The notes under the pieces were generated by a model that had not been told where the DNA came from, searched no databases, and saw only the letters and a list, made by a program, of their open reading frames with translations. The position numbers were made by a program, and so were the translations under genes. This document shows positions 51,051 to 63,814 of a stretch of DNA of 64,000 bases, piece after piece. The stretch spans positions 62,001 through 126,000 of the forward strand of contig JBQMRO010000049.1 of the NCBI GenBank assembly GCA_052174475.1, read 5' to 3'. This stretch comes from Arsenophonus sp052174475. GTDB lineage: Bacteria > Pseudomonadota > Gammaproteobacteria > Enterobacterales > Enterobacteriaceae. How positions within the stretch are numbered: the stretch's first letter is position 1; the number at the start of each line of letters is the position of its first letter.

Positions 51051-52439
51051 AAAGTAGGAAGTATTAATAAACAGATTTTTAATATGTTAATCATATTAAT
51101 ATTGATAGTAATTCTTTGTCGGCAACTCATCTAAAACGGATAGAAAATTGCTGGTATAACCTTTAGTAATAGCACTGCTAGTATCAATATACCAGGAGGT
51201 AATATTGATACTTATATAGGAAAATCCGAAATAAATAATCGTCAATGTAAAGATATAAAATATCGCTCATTCCATCATCATCAGATGGATGATATCTGAT
51301 CATATCAGATTTATCAAGCAATGATGGTGTTTAGCACCACTTAATGTGGGCAGATTTATACCGTATTTTTACTTTATCCCGTCTCTCTCATTCTATTTTT
51401 TGAAGCCACGACATAAAATATAAAAGTATTGCTACAGAGCATTATTTAAGCAGATATGTCGAAATAGTCGATAAAATCATTAATTATTAGTACTAATTAC
51501 ACAAGAACTACGATTAAATCGTAGAGAACATTGGAGTTAGCTTGTTACTAACTCAGCATGATAAAGTCACTAAAATATAATTAAACGTCATAATTTCACG
51601 TTGAGTTTCTGAGGATGTTCTTAAATTAGATTAAAATTTTCTAAACAATTGATAGAAAATATACCGTTTTCTCTCTTCTGAGGTAACACTCTACTTTTCC
51701 CAGTTTTTTCTAATTTTTTAAATATTCCATTGGATGTTGATTACCAATAAGTTAAATTCTGATTATTTGTTTCGTGAATTTTGAATGCTATTACACTTTA
51801 CTCACACAATATCTTACAACCATTATTTAACTTATGCCAAGTATTCCCTTAACTACGAATGATTTTACTGCATGAGTAAGTGAGTTTTCCTGATGGCTTA
51901 AGAAGTATCAAAAGTGGGTATTTTATCATATTGAAGAATCACCGTTATAGATAAATTAAGCCGTTTGCGCTCTTTTCGTAAGGTACGGCAGCAGAGGAAC
52001 GCAGTTACCAGTATTTTTACACGCAATAATTCAAATGTAACAGTATGAAGGTCTATGGCGGTAAACTTCATGCAGATCCTGAGTTAATGTTTTATCATTA
52101 ATTTTATGCTAATTGGATATTCTATCTTTAGTAAAATTATCGTTTTCAACAAACTTAGGTTTTCTTAAATTTAAAATTTAAGAAAAATTTTGATCAAAAT
52201 TAGTAATACAATATTTTTAGATGGAGGATAAAAGGGTAAAAATGGTAAAATAGATTTATTAATAATATCAAAAAAAATAACTAAACATCGATTTATCGCG
52301 TAAATATTAATTTACTTAAATTGATAGCAATTTTTTAAAAAAATTAGCGGAAAAGCAGACTAGAAACACCAAAATTAAAAAAACACCTTAAACTGATTAA
52401 TAGCTAAAAACTATAATAGTTCTTTAAAAGAACTAAAAA
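51051..52439. other. Gene-free decayed DNA (dacA/rlpA expected, not found)
   Basis: Ancestral order after ybeD would be dacA, rlpA, mrdB and mrdA on the minus strand. I could not read any of them. The only structure is a 12-bp inverted repeat at about 52161-52185 (TTTCTTAAATTT / AAATTTAAGAAA). Composition is AT-rich with isolated GC-richer patches. Confidence 0.5.
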
Positions 52440-53350
52440 CTCTTTTTTCTAAAAATAAATAATAAGCGGTTTTTACCGGATCTATTATAAGAGATAACTT
52501 CATTGAAGCGTGTATTCTTTGATCTAATCATTAATTTTAAAGGCATTAACTAATAAGTTAAGCTTAAAAAAGCATTTTTTTATTTATACATTCTATTAAC
52601 AATAATTCTGTTGCCTGTTTTAGCAAGCTGCTTATCGATAAAATAACCTGTGGGCATGCAAAATGCATTTGTACGGAGATCTGTAGGCAGGAATTCTTTT
52701 TATCAGAGCGGCGTATCCATCCCGTTTTTTGCTTATCGTTATCTCAAGCAGCTTTTATGTATTTTCGGTAAAAATGTACCTTGTTACGGTTTCGATAAGA
52801 AACCAAGTAACGTAATATCTTAAAATGCTTCGTTAAAATCTACCTACATATCGTAGATAATCCATTCCTGCTTCAGAATTTCTTTGACAGTAATTAAATC
52901 CGATGCTTCTTATACTAATGATGCACAAAAATCCATCGGTAATGCCGTAGTTTTGATACGAATACCGAACGTCTAAGATAGAGTCCGAGGTATTTCACGC
53001 TTATACTTCGCCTCTTTTATCTTTTTAGCTAATGAACTTTTCAGTAAATCCCCGTTATCTCTTCAGATAAACTTGCCACTACTTCCTCTACCGCAGATAT
53101 AATATAAGAGCAGGAAGAACTAGGATTATTAAATCATAGCTCTGATATAAGCAGTCAGATGATAGCATTTGCTAGATTTCTTTTAAACTGCTCTTTTTAA
53201 AGAGCAGATACGCTATAAAAAATATTTAATATCTAAATCATCACAGAGTGATATAGAGTCATTGAAGGTAGCACAAGCGCTACGCTACTTAGAACAAATT
53301 CATGATCTGAATATTGTTTTATACTCTGTGATATATTAATTTTTAATTAT
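52440..53350 (-). pseudogene. Decayed IS91-family transposase, copy C
   Basis: The minus strand aligns with 13690-14550 and, inverted, with 29250-30350. Near 52760-52840 it reads KHFKILRYLVSYRNR.QGTFLP followed by KIHKA (family HFKMLRYYGFLANRKRGTLLPKVYEA). Near 52640-52700 it reads HKCILHAH (DPYKCILCG), with the zinc cysteines partly lost. Further upstream the 5' half is too decayed to read. It is followed by the IS1595 relic at 53380. Confidence 0.66.
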
Positions 53351-53379
53351 TCTAGCAAAATGTTGTTGCTCTACTCGCA

Positions 53380-54440
53380 GAGCAGTATGTAGCCTATGTC
53401 TGTATTTCAATTATTATTGATTTTAAATAATTTTATCTAGAACAGATAATTCGGTAAATAAAAGACCTATGCCAGAAAATCTACTCGCGATTCTTAATCG
53501 GCTAATATAATTTCATATATTTAATCTATAATTCTTTATCAATAACTCTCTAATTACCTAATTTTATTAGGCGATAATAATTAATTTCATTCTCTCTGGA
53601 AAAATTTTAATTTTTAGTTTAAATTCAAGAAAAAATAAGCTCTTTATCAAAAATTAACTTAAAAAACAGCTAATTACTTCTCTATTAAACTCTTTAAAAG
53701 TTTCATCGCTCATATGATTCTATCAATCTTGGACGATTGAATCGCGATTCATTCTTTCCTTTTATTTCTTCCTTTTCCAAATTTTCTAGCTTTCCTATGT
53801 GGAGTTTAACGCTTCCATTTAAAGGATTTAAAGAAAAATATTTCTTTTATTTCAATAAATAGCACTTAGTATATTTAAGTTGACTTTCGCTGCTGAAACA
53901 AGAAGTAGTGATGATGCCCATCTAAACGCTGTTTTTAAATTAAAGTTTGTTTATTTTTATAACTTCTGTAAATTTATGCTACTCGATCATATCGCAAATA
54001 AGCAAATTAGTTATTATTGCAACATAGTTTTATCAGGGGATTTTCAGTAAGGTTGTTAACTGTTTTACTACAACCGAGGATTTTGCAAATATATCGCTGT
54101 AATTTATCTATGTCTCAAGAACATAGAACATAGAACATAGAACATAGAACATAGAACATAGAACATAGAACATAGAACATAGAACATAGAACATAGAACA
54201 TAGAACATAGAACATAATAGGTTTGCTATTATAGCATTGGCAGGATAAAGTAGAATGAGTTGTTTCAATGCATTAATTAACATCATCCAATAGATTCTCA
54301 CTGAGCCAAGTAATAAAATATAGCCTATGTTGGGGAGTAATGAAAAATCCTCTTTAATCTGTATGACTATTTATTTTTTATGCTTCCCTTTATAGGGAAA
54401 ATCCTTAATACAATACAACAGATTTTACCAACAACCTTTG
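53380..54440 (-). pseudogene. Decayed IS1595-family transposase, copy D, with heptamer array
   Basis: This is colinear on the minus strand with copies A, E and F. Near 54240-54300 the minus strand reads MLINALKQLILLYPANAI, part of the N-terminal region shared with copy A. It is dead. A 98-bp array of 7-bp units (54118-54215) has expanded within the N-terminal zinc-ribbon part. The 65-codon open stretch at 54104-54301 is an artefact of that array. Confidence 0.68.
54118..54215. repeat. Tandem 7-bp repeat, fourteen perfect AGAACAT units
   Basis: Fourteen identical AGAACAT units (98 bp) follow each other without a single change. In the sister IS1595 relics A (about 6275-6300) and E (about 58570-58600) the same position has no array. 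The perfect identity in otherwise heavily mutated DNA means the expansion is recent or still active. Confidence 0.97.
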
Positions 54441-57400
54441 CCAACATAACCTTATTTAATCACTTCAGGCATCAGTATCTCATCTTCAGCTATGCTTAGA
54501 GCGTAAAACGCCTCAACGGTTGAGGTGTGCACAACCAGCCATATAATATTTAAGCATCACGGAAAACTGAATACTTCTTAATGACGTTGAAATCCATTTA
54601 CTGTTATTATCATATGCATAAAGCTCAATGGTGGCATTAACTTAGCAGCCATAGTAAGTGGAATATATTTCCCAGTTAAGGGAAACTATTACAGTCAATG
54701 ACTAACTGGCTGGATTTATTATTACTAACAGCTAATGTACAAGCTTCCAGCATAGCTGTCGTATTCTTTGTTGTCGCCATCATGTAAGCAAAAACGATTT
54801 AGAGTATTTCAGATATTATTATAGATTTTTTTGATCTCTTTGAGATCCAATTTTTACCAATCACGTGTTTGACACCTGATTTGATTTCCTTAATTAAATC
54901 AGTGCAAATTTTTTGAAAAAGAAAAATAGCGCGGTATTTAAATTCACCTCTAAGCTTTAAACTAAGAAGTTTAAAATGAATCAGGGAAAGTCCAGACGTA
55001 CATTTTCAATTTTATTTTTATAAAGTTACCTTTTAATTAACTCAATATATCAGCGAGTGACGCTTATGTAACCTTATCAAAATCGTTTAAGTAGTTATAA
55101 TGATAGTATACCTAGGATCCATCTATGGGCTTTCCCCCTGTACAATAGCAAGTTTATCATCATGCTATAGAGCATGAAAAATTATTTGGTAAGCTTTAAA
55201 AGCATACAAAGGCAAGATATTTGCTATAAATTGTTTGCATTAATATTACACTTTTTTAATCTGCCATAAAATAGCATGAACTTGATTAATTTTTCTTTAG
55301 AATAAAATCCTTCTATATTAAATATCATGTATTTCCTAAATAACTATTCTAAATAAATATTGCTAAATTTTTTACTTATCCTTATAAAACAAGAAATTAT
55401 AAATTTTAACTATATAAGTACTGCTATATTTTTCTTACAATTTATTGCCTTAACTCAGCTGATAGTAGCCCATAGAATCTCAGGTCTAACAGTATTTGAA
55501 ATAGCCTTTAATAAAATTATCTAAACACTATCATCTGATAGATTACTACATTAAATAATTAAGAAAATTATTTAATTACCAGAAATTAAAATTTCTTTTT
55601 ATTTCTGAGGAAATGTATGTCTAGATTTTTTCTATTCCCACGGTTTATATACTTCTAATATTTAGTCTCTTATATCACACCGTATTCTTAACAATATTTT
55701 ACTTCAGATATCAACCTGAATCAGGATATAATCCTAATTATTACTATAAAATAGTTTTTTATTCATTTTATCGCTCTAACTTTAATATTCAAATACCTGT
55801 ACTTAACATACTTCAATATATAATCCCCTATCCAACAGAAAACCCTATACATAGTAAGATCCTTACGAGATACTGTTTTGTCAGCTTGTGTAAAAAATAT
55901 CAACAACTGCAATTGCTAGGATACAAACTTTTTTATAGACAGCATCCACTCTATACCAATATAAACAGCAGTGGTGGAGATCGCTAAACTAATTGATTAA
56001 AAACAGGATCTTGAGCAATAGAAAAGAGTATGAGGGTGCTATCTGGTATCTATTGGACTACAAGTACGTACTTAAACTAATGATTTTCCAAAATTGCCAA
56101 GACCTAAACTTACTGATCATGACTAACGTTGATAACGACAACTTATTTACTAACAAGGAACTTCTTTTTATTTTTTTAGTGCAACGCAATCTGGGAGCTA
56201 CGGTTTCTGAGAAATAGCTTAGCCATGCAGGTTATCACTAATGCTGAGTAAGCTATGAAAGCTGGAGCGATATAAGTAACTTTGCCACCGATGTGTTTTA
56301 CTACTTAAATGATGAACTATCTACCGAATAAACCCGTCAACATTATTAGAGTCTACTGTGCTAATTAAAATCACTAAAAATAGTGAGGTACTCTGCTCGA
56401 AGTTTATACCAATAGGTTAGCCAAGTCGCCATAGTCCGTTGATTTGCCGCAGATAGAAGTAAGAGTGTAATTGACAATCGTTTTGTTTTACATAGTGGTT
56501 GATATTATCAACGATACTGAGGAGGTGTGGATATAAATTCAGGACTTAACAGATAGTAGAAAATCTGATATAGCGGGCTTATCGAATATTCATCTAGATA
56601 AATATTACTGCAACCAACATGTTTTAATGATGAATGCAATAACCTGCATATCAAACAACAGGAGCATGAGGCAGTGTAATTGTGTTGTATTATGTAACCT
56701 AGTTTACCTTACAAGTAGCTAGTTATCGCCATTGATTTAGGGTAATGGTATACATGATTACCTGTGCCATTATCAAACATTTAGCAAGGAGGACGCAGCA
56801 GTTCGCCGGTTAGCGACCATTATCTCCCTGTGTAGGAAGAGTTTTAATAAAAAAAACACCGACAACGCCTTAATAGACTAACCATTTAACTTAACAACGA
56901 TTTTATTCTACCTACTCCGTAAAAGCTAGCACTGGATGAACTAAATTCCATATAGATTTTACCGGATATAGGTCCTGCATGCCGCGTAATAGTTTCTGGC
57001 TACGCTCTAGCTATCTTTCAAAGATGAGCTGAAAAGCACTAAGCCTAAAAAATAGCAGGGGTCCTTGATAAAAATCATCCCCCCAGGCTACCATGAATAA
57101 AGAGGATAGCTAATTTATTAGCATTAGTTTTAATGAAATAAGAACCAGCATTTGCATACTGCTGACGCATATTGAGATTTATAATTTGCAGACTGCTATC
57201 GGGACATCCCAAACACGCTGATCTTCCAGAGTACTGATAGGTTGATGCAGTGTGGTGGGCATCAGGAATAGGTCTGCAGCGAATTAATTACGCCAACAAA
57301 ATCTATTTTCATGTCAATTCATTCCGCGACATATCACCCTATTTCTAGAGGAATGATATCCTCTCATACTTGTAGGAATGGTCATAGAATTCATAACCCA

Positions 57401-57869
57401 CAACTCGGATGCGGTATTGATTGCCATTTCGCAGGATAATAGTAGTAATAAAGCCGATACCGGCAGCTTAATGTTATTAAGACAGGTGCAACGCAGACCA
57501 TAATTACTAAATATCTATCTCGGTAGCAACGGTACGTTTTACCGTTAAGAAAGATCAGAAGAGAAAGGCGTTCGCTAATATGTTGGCCAGATCGATTGAT
57601 GTTTTACTGTCACTGCCAATAATCACGATGTATAACCCAGCCGCACCAGAGGTGATGAAAATATACTGTTGATCAAACGTTAGTAATCCTGATCACGATT
57701 TATTTTTGAATACACATCGCGTATACATCTACTTAAATTATTACGATGATAAGATAATACGCCAAGATGCTATGGCTGTAACGATGGCCGAGCGATAAAC
57801 CCTGATTTTACAAGCTTATATTTGTAAATATTGTTGGTTTGTTTGCAGAGTAAATATAGTAATTTAGGT
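54441..57869. other. 3.4 kb without a recognisable gene
   Basis: I read all frames for known enterobacterial proteins and IS signatures and found none that I can support. The part from about 56700 to 57800 has visibly more G+C than the surrounding DNA and contains words such as CTGGCCAGATCGATTG, so it may be a younger pseudogene or of foreign (phage or plasmid) origin. Stops occur in every frame every few dozen codons. The open stretch at 55993-56217 shows no family features. Confidence 0.5.
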
Positions 57870-58840
57870 CTATATTTTAATTATTGTGATTTAAGCAATT
57901 TTCTCCAGGTAAGATAATTTAATAGGAAAAATAACTTTGACCATAGAATTTACTCAGCTATCCTTTTAATCGGATAAAATAGATATTCACATTTTGAATG
58001 TGAAACTCCTTAGCAATAAATTTCTGATTACCTAATCTTATTGAACGATACTGAATAATTTCATGCTCACTGTTAAATATTTTGTACTATTTAACTCCAT
58101 CAAAGCAAATGATGGACTCTTATCGATGACTGGCTCAAGAAAATAGCTAATACTATCTATTAAACTATTCAAATATCTGATAGCTTATATAATCATATCG
58201 ATATCTAGCGATTAATACTGTAATTTGTTTTTTTACTTTTATCTCCTCCTATCCCATATTTTCTAGCTTTTATATATGTCAGATGTAACAATTCCTTTAA
58301 AGGATTAAGGAGAAATGTTTCATTAATTTCAACAATACCACTTACTACATTTAAGTTGATTATCATCACTGAAGTAAGAAAGCAGCAACCAATCTAAACA
58401 CTGCTTTCAAATCAATGCCTGTTTATTTCGGTGATTCTTTTAAAATCAAGATTTTCAACATACATAACAGATAACTAAAGCATTTATCCTTGTAATGTAC
58501 TTTCGCAAAAGATTTCAATCAGATTATTGAATTTTTTCCTGTGATAAAGGATTTTATAAAAATATCAGTAAATCCTAATAAATTTTCCTAGTGGATAACA
58601 TATTCACTTTAACAAATATTAGTAGGATAAAGTGTAATGAGTTACTTCAATGCATAGATCGATATAATTCGACAAATTGTCAGTGAACTACTAATAAGAT
58701 GCAGTTTTATGTTGACAGGGAGTTAAGAAATAGTTTATTTGAACTGTATGACTATTTGCTTTTTATGGTAATCGCTTGTAGCAAAAATCCTTCTTATAGT
58801 ATAAGAGATCTTTACCAACTACCTTTTGCCAACATAGAGG
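57870..58840 (-). pseudogene. Decayed IS1595-family transposase, copy E
   Basis: This is colinear with copies A, D and F. Shared blocks include the TTTCATGCTCACTG region near 58060, the zinc-ribbon region around 58500-58600 and the TTTGCCAACATA end near 58820. All frames are broken. Confidence 0.65.
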
Positions 58841-61392
58841 TAGAGTTAAACTGCATTCTGTGCAGCGCGAACTAAACCACTGTTGCACGACATACCTAAT
58901 TCGATCAATTATCAAGTGAATGAAGTTATTAAAAACACCATCTTATTTAGAAACGCTGAACAAGTTGGTACAGGCCCTATCAATAACTCGAGGTATCCTA
59001 AAACGTCATACAATTTTTGAGTTAGAAACTAGCAAAAATGAAATAGGTTTAAGGGATAATCCTAAATAAAAATAAATTTGTGAAAACCTTGATCTATTAA
59101 AATACATAGATTCCACTAAAACACACTAGATAAACGCACGGGTAGAACTGTCAATGAAGGTAATTACCTTTGGAGAAAATTTAACCATCTCATGTACCGA
59201 AGTAGAACTATAACTCTATCAAGAGAATAGTGATATTTATTGGCTATTTTGGTGCAGACATCTCAGCGGCTGCGTGGATAATCGTATAAATAATATCTCG
59301 CTCACTGTGATTATGTGAAAAACCGTATATTTTGATGTCATGCTAAGTGCTAGACAAATAACTGAGAGTTTTTATTATAGATTTTATACTTCAGACATCT
59401 ATATCATCATTATATCTGCTCATAGTGATAGTGATAGTGATAGTGATAGTGATAGTGATAATTGAATTGCCAATAATATACTTATATTTTAAATATAGAA
59501 AATAATCAATTAGTTACGATTTCAGAATGATAACATGGAACTTATTAATGTACGTCGATATATTCCTGGTGAGGTTTTTCTGATGCAATTCAATATTTTT
59601 ATTGATAAAAAAGACAAAGATTATTTTTAACTCAGTCTTTCTTTTAAATAATATGTAATGCAATGCTGATAAAATATCCTTATACAAGGTATTACATAAT
59701 ATACATCTTGCTTTGTATATAGCAAGATCTAACGTGGTAGAAGTCAAATATCTTGCTATAAGAATGCGATCCTATAATAGGGAATAGTTTTTGATGACAA
59801 GAAAGTTATTAACTATATTTATACCTACAATGAATTACAAGAGCAGGTAAGCAGAGCAATGTCTGCTACTTGTAAAAGTAGCAAAATTATCGCTACTTTG
59901 CAAAATACAATAGATCTTAACATGTCAACATAATCCGAAAACTTTCACTGCTAGGTTGAAGAAAATATCGTATACTGCTAAACAGGCAGGCCGTTAGCAC
60001 TTCAACATATATTAACTAGATCAACACTACTACAGAAAGTAGATAAAATTAAAATCAAGCTGCCTAATAATGTAGTTAAACAAAACATGTCACGGACAGG
60101 TTTCCTTTGGCAGTTCTTATTATACAATATACATCAAAATGCCATTTATATCTGCCAGAAATTAAATGGTTAGAAGCATCGTAGCTAACTGAACCTATAC
60201 CGTGAATCACAATAAAATTCGCTTTTTAGCGGGAAGCTTGAGTTAATAGTTTAGTCATCCATATGGAACCGTCGCGGTAAAATTTTCTGTATAGCGCTAA
60301 TTATTCTCTACCTTAGGCGTTGCATCCCAACTGCAAATAAATTTACCACATAATTCAGGGAGTTTCTCTGAAGATTAAGCTAACTATAACAGCGGATATA
60401 TTTGCTAATCAAAACTATCAGCGTTTTAAATAAACTAACCTGTTGGTATTTCAATCAGACAGGAAAAAAAGAAGACAGACAGGTATTTTAGACGTAATAT
60501 TTCTGTGGTAATCGCATATAATCTGTAGCGATTAACTGTATATTTTGAGTGAGTATTTTGCCGTTAACTTTACGATAATTAGGTATTGCATTTTTAGCTA
60601 GATTTATAGTTTTTTTAAAAAACCAAGGTTTTTAACAATTAACTATTCTATTTTTTTATTATATTTTTAGCATTAAGTGAAACCCTAAGTTATCTTTACA
60701 ATGATTTATATTTTTATTCCCTTACAAAAAATTTATTACATAAATAAGGTTATTGCTCAACCAAATGAATAGATCAATCTTGGCAGGCAAGATGAAAAGA
60801 AAACTAACAAGTACAACTTGTACATGACACTCGTTAAAAAAACTGTGTTAGCTATAAAATATTAATTTTTTACTTACAAAGAAGTGTATTGCTTATTTTT
60901 ACTCCGTATTAATTGAATTACATGATAAAGTCCAATGTTCATTAGAACGCGCATGATTTATCAACTAATTAAACAAATCAGGATCTGAACATTTTAGTAA
61001 ACTAACAAACAGATATTTCTAATTCTCTATAAGTAAATCCTTTTTATATTTAAAAACAAGCCATAATGCCGATGTCTAACTCTTGCTTTCCTCTGTAAAT
61101 AGCTTAGGAAATCATAAGTTATTTTTGACTTCCATATGGTTAAATAACCTTAAAATTTTCATGAAAAATTACTGATACATATCAATATTTAACATAGAAA
61201 TTTCTTATTATTATCCTAATAATATAAATTATATTTTAGTAAAAATTATGATTAACAACTAACTAAAATCTTTATATAAATAAATTATTTAACATTAATT
61301 TTGTTAGTTAACTTTTATAATATTACTTGCTTTATCAGTTAGTTATTTTAACATAATAACTACTTTTATCTAAGTTAGTAACGAATGAACAC
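58841..61392. other. 2.5 kb without a recognisable gene, upstream of ygfZ
   Basis: No gene or IS relic can be supported. In enterobacteria sdhE (ygfY) and ygfX lie divergently upstream of ygfZ; I find no readable trace. A hexamer array lies at 59424-59459. The 77-codon open stretch at 59514-59747 has no family resemblance. The last 200 bases are extremely AT-rich and must hold the ygfZ promoter. Confidence 0.5.
59424..59459. repeat. Tandem 6-bp repeat, six AGTGAT units
   Basis: Six identical AGTGAT units (36 bp) occur in gene-free DNA. The unit is different from the two 7-bp arrays, so the process that makes such arrays is not tied to one element. Confidence 0.95.
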
Positions 61393-62379
61393 ATGACAAA
61401 CTCAAATAAATTTATACAAGCAACTTGCGAAATAAATCATCAATTACCCTTAACGTTAATGTTACTTAATGACTGGAGTTTTATCACAGCAACAGGAGTG
61501 GATGCTGAAAAATATCTACAGGGTCAATTAACTGCAGATATTGTTGCATTAACTGCAAAACAACATATATTAACCGCTCATTGTGATGCTAAAGGAAAAA
61601 TTTGGAGCACACTTCGTTTATTTCACTATAACGAAGGTTTCGGTTATATTTTACGTACTAGTGTGGCAATAAAACAATTAACTGAATTGAAAAAATATGC
61701 GGTTTTCTCGCAAATAACATTCAGCCAGCAGTCAAATGCTGTATTATTAGGTATTGCTGGTCAAGGGGCTCGCAATGCATTGAATAGCCACTTCTCTATT
61801 TTACCCAATCGGGAAAAACCTATTATTCATCTTGGGCAAACCATTTTACTGCACTTTAGTTTACCGTTTGAACGTTTTTTAATTCTTACTGATAGCGCAA
61901 CTGCTACTGAACTGACAAAATATTTCCCTCAACATGGTGATAGTCAGCAATGGCTAGCTTTAGATATTGCTGCCGGCATTCCTAATATTGATATTGAGAA
62001 TAGTGAGCAATTTATTCCTCAGGCCGTTAATCTACAAGCATTACCCGCAAGTATCAGTTTTCAGAAAGGCTGCTATAGTGGACAAGAAACAGTCGCTCGA
62101 GCAAAATATCGCGGCTCCAACAAACGTGCCATGTTTTGGTTAGCAGGGGCAGCAAATACTCTACCAAAAGCTGGAGATGCTATTGAGTGGAAAATAGGTG
62201 ATAATTGGCGACGTACTGGAACAGTACTAGCCACTGCTAGCTTAACAAATGGTTTAATTAGTATTCAAGTAGTCATGAATAATAACATAGATAAAGAAAG
62301 TATTTTTCGTCTAGCTGGTGAAATTAATAGTGAACTAACTATTCAACCTCTGCCTTATTTATTAACTGAAGAGGAATAA
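61393..62379 (+). CDS. ygfZ: tRNA-modifying / iron-sulfur repair protein YgfZ
   Basis: YgfZ is a folate-binding, GcvT-like protein needed for the activity of some iron-sulfur enzymes and for tRNA modification by MiaB; LipA and similar radical SAM enzymes are among the clients discussed in the literature. The protein is 328 residues (E. coli 326). The signature KGCYSGQE, with the key Cys227, is intact, as are GQLTADIVAL (KYLQGQLTAD) and DIAAGIPNI. The gene stands alone in dead DNA: nothing recognisable lies within 2.5 kb upstream or in the 260 bases downstream. Confidence 0.96.
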   Translation: MTNSNKFIQATCEINHQLPLTLMLLNDWSFITATGVDAEKYLQGQLTADIVALTAKQHILTAHCDAKGKIWSTLRLFHYNEGFGYILRTSVAIKQLTELKKYAVFSQITFSQQSNAVLLGIAGQGARNALNSHFSILPNREKPIIHLGQTILLHFSLPFERFLILTDSATATELTKYFPQHGDSQQWLALDIAAGIPNIDIENSEQFIPQAVNLQALPASISFQKGCYSGQETVARAKYRGSNKRAMFWLAGAANTLPKAGDAIEWKIGDNWRRTGTVLATASLTNGLISIQVVMNNNIDKESIFRLAGEINSELTIQPLPYLLTEEE

Positions 62380-62639
62380 CATATCCATCAATTGCTAATA
62401 AATTTATTTAGATAAGTGCTTTTTATACAGAAAAACAGGGATTTCAAAATATCCTCCCTATTATAAACTTAATGCCTAAATTACTAATTTATTAGTAAAA
62501 ACCACTACTGAATCCCTTGTCAGAATATTTAGCATTAGGATAAATTAGTTAGTTTCCTCTGACTAACGACTAATTGGCTATGGTTTCAATCAGATTGAAT
62601 TCTGTTATATGCAATTAAATCAACATGAATTACCTTAAT

Positions 62640-63380
62640 CCGATTTAATTTAATCTCTAACAGTAATTATAAGCTATATTAGCAAAGGTTATTACCTTAT
62701 TTGCAGAGCAATATCTAGCCACTTCTGTATTTCAATTATTGTGATTTTACGCAACCTACTATAAGCCCGGTTAATTCAATAAATAAAAATCTCTATTCAT
62801 AAAATCTACTCAGTCAACCCTTTAATCGGATTAAATAACTGTTTATAGTTTAATATAGAATTCCTTACTAATAACATTCTGATTACCACCACTATTAGGT
62901 AATACTAACTAACCTTTGATTGCTGTCAAAGGTTTTGTATCATTTATCTCCACTAAGAATTAACTTTACTCCCGTAAAGTTACGTTATTCAACATATATC
63001 TCACAGATAACTAAACCATTTATTCTTCTAATGTAGTTTCGCCAGCAATCTTTCTTCCAGAAAGATTGCTAAATGTTTTCCTACGATTGAGGATTTTAGA
63101 ATAATATTGCTGTAACCATCTAATATAAATATCCCAAACAGATAACAATGTTTACTTTACACACATTGGCAGAATAAAATTCATTGAGTTGATTTAATTT
63201 TTTATCAAAAAAATCCATTTTTTACCAAAAAAAACTAATTATATATAGTTTACATTATTTCAGGAAGTGAATAAAGAATTCTTTAATCAATATTACTGTT
63301 TACTTTTTAATGGTAACCTCTATAGTAAAAATCTTTTATGTAGTATAAGGATTTAATCAAAAAACTTTGATCACATAACC
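62640..63380 (-). pseudogene. Decayed IS1595-family transposase, copy F
   Basis: This is colinear with copies A, D and E, for example CTCCCGTAAAGTTA near 62970 (also at 6133-6146 in copy A) and the AACCATTTATTCTT block near 63010. Part of the middle is deleted relative to the others. It contains a perfect 12-bp inverted repeat (63044-63070). It is dead. Confidence 0.62.
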
Positions 63381-63738
63381 AATTGCAATTTTATCTCTAT
63401 TATTAAAGGTATAGACTTTCACACTCATCATTGGTAGAGTGGGATGAAAGAACCCCTCCATCAACACTGCAAATAGATGGTAATTTTCCATGTTGAGCAT
63501 TAATAGTTACATTAGCACGTAATTAGTATCAATAGTAATATTGTTAATTTAACTTGCTAAAGTTAAGCAAATCTATTATCGATAAAATATCGTCAAGATA
63601 TTACTCTCTAGGGCTATTTTATTACTGGCATTAAGAAAAAATATCGATTATCTCTATTAATTTATCATTAATAATTAATTCTACAATAGAACTAATAAGT
63701 ATACTTATAAACTTGATTTACTCTTTAAGTAAATATAA

Positions 63739-63779
63739 AAAACCATCCCTATTTGCTAATAGCAAATAGGGATGGTTTT
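63739..63779. repeat. Perfect 19-bp inverted repeat, 3-base loop
   Basis: Arms 63739-63757 (AAAACCATCCCTATTTGCT) and 63761-63779 are exact reverse complements around AAT. It looks like a strong intrinsic terminator with flanking A and T runs, but no living gene precedes it within 1.3 kb on either strand. The interval 63381-63810 otherwise shows nothing. Confidence 0.93.
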
Positions 63780-63814
63780 ACTTGTAGGTCTATTTAAATT
63801 AAAATTTTATTGGA

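Noticed and set aside
54118..54215. CRISPR array
   Set aside because: Units are 7 bp with no spacers and no cas genes nearby.
54104..54301. Open stretch encoding a repetitive Cys-Ser-Met-Phe-Tyr-Val-Leu protein
   Set aside because: It is the translation of the AGAACAT array on the other strand; no start signal and no family.
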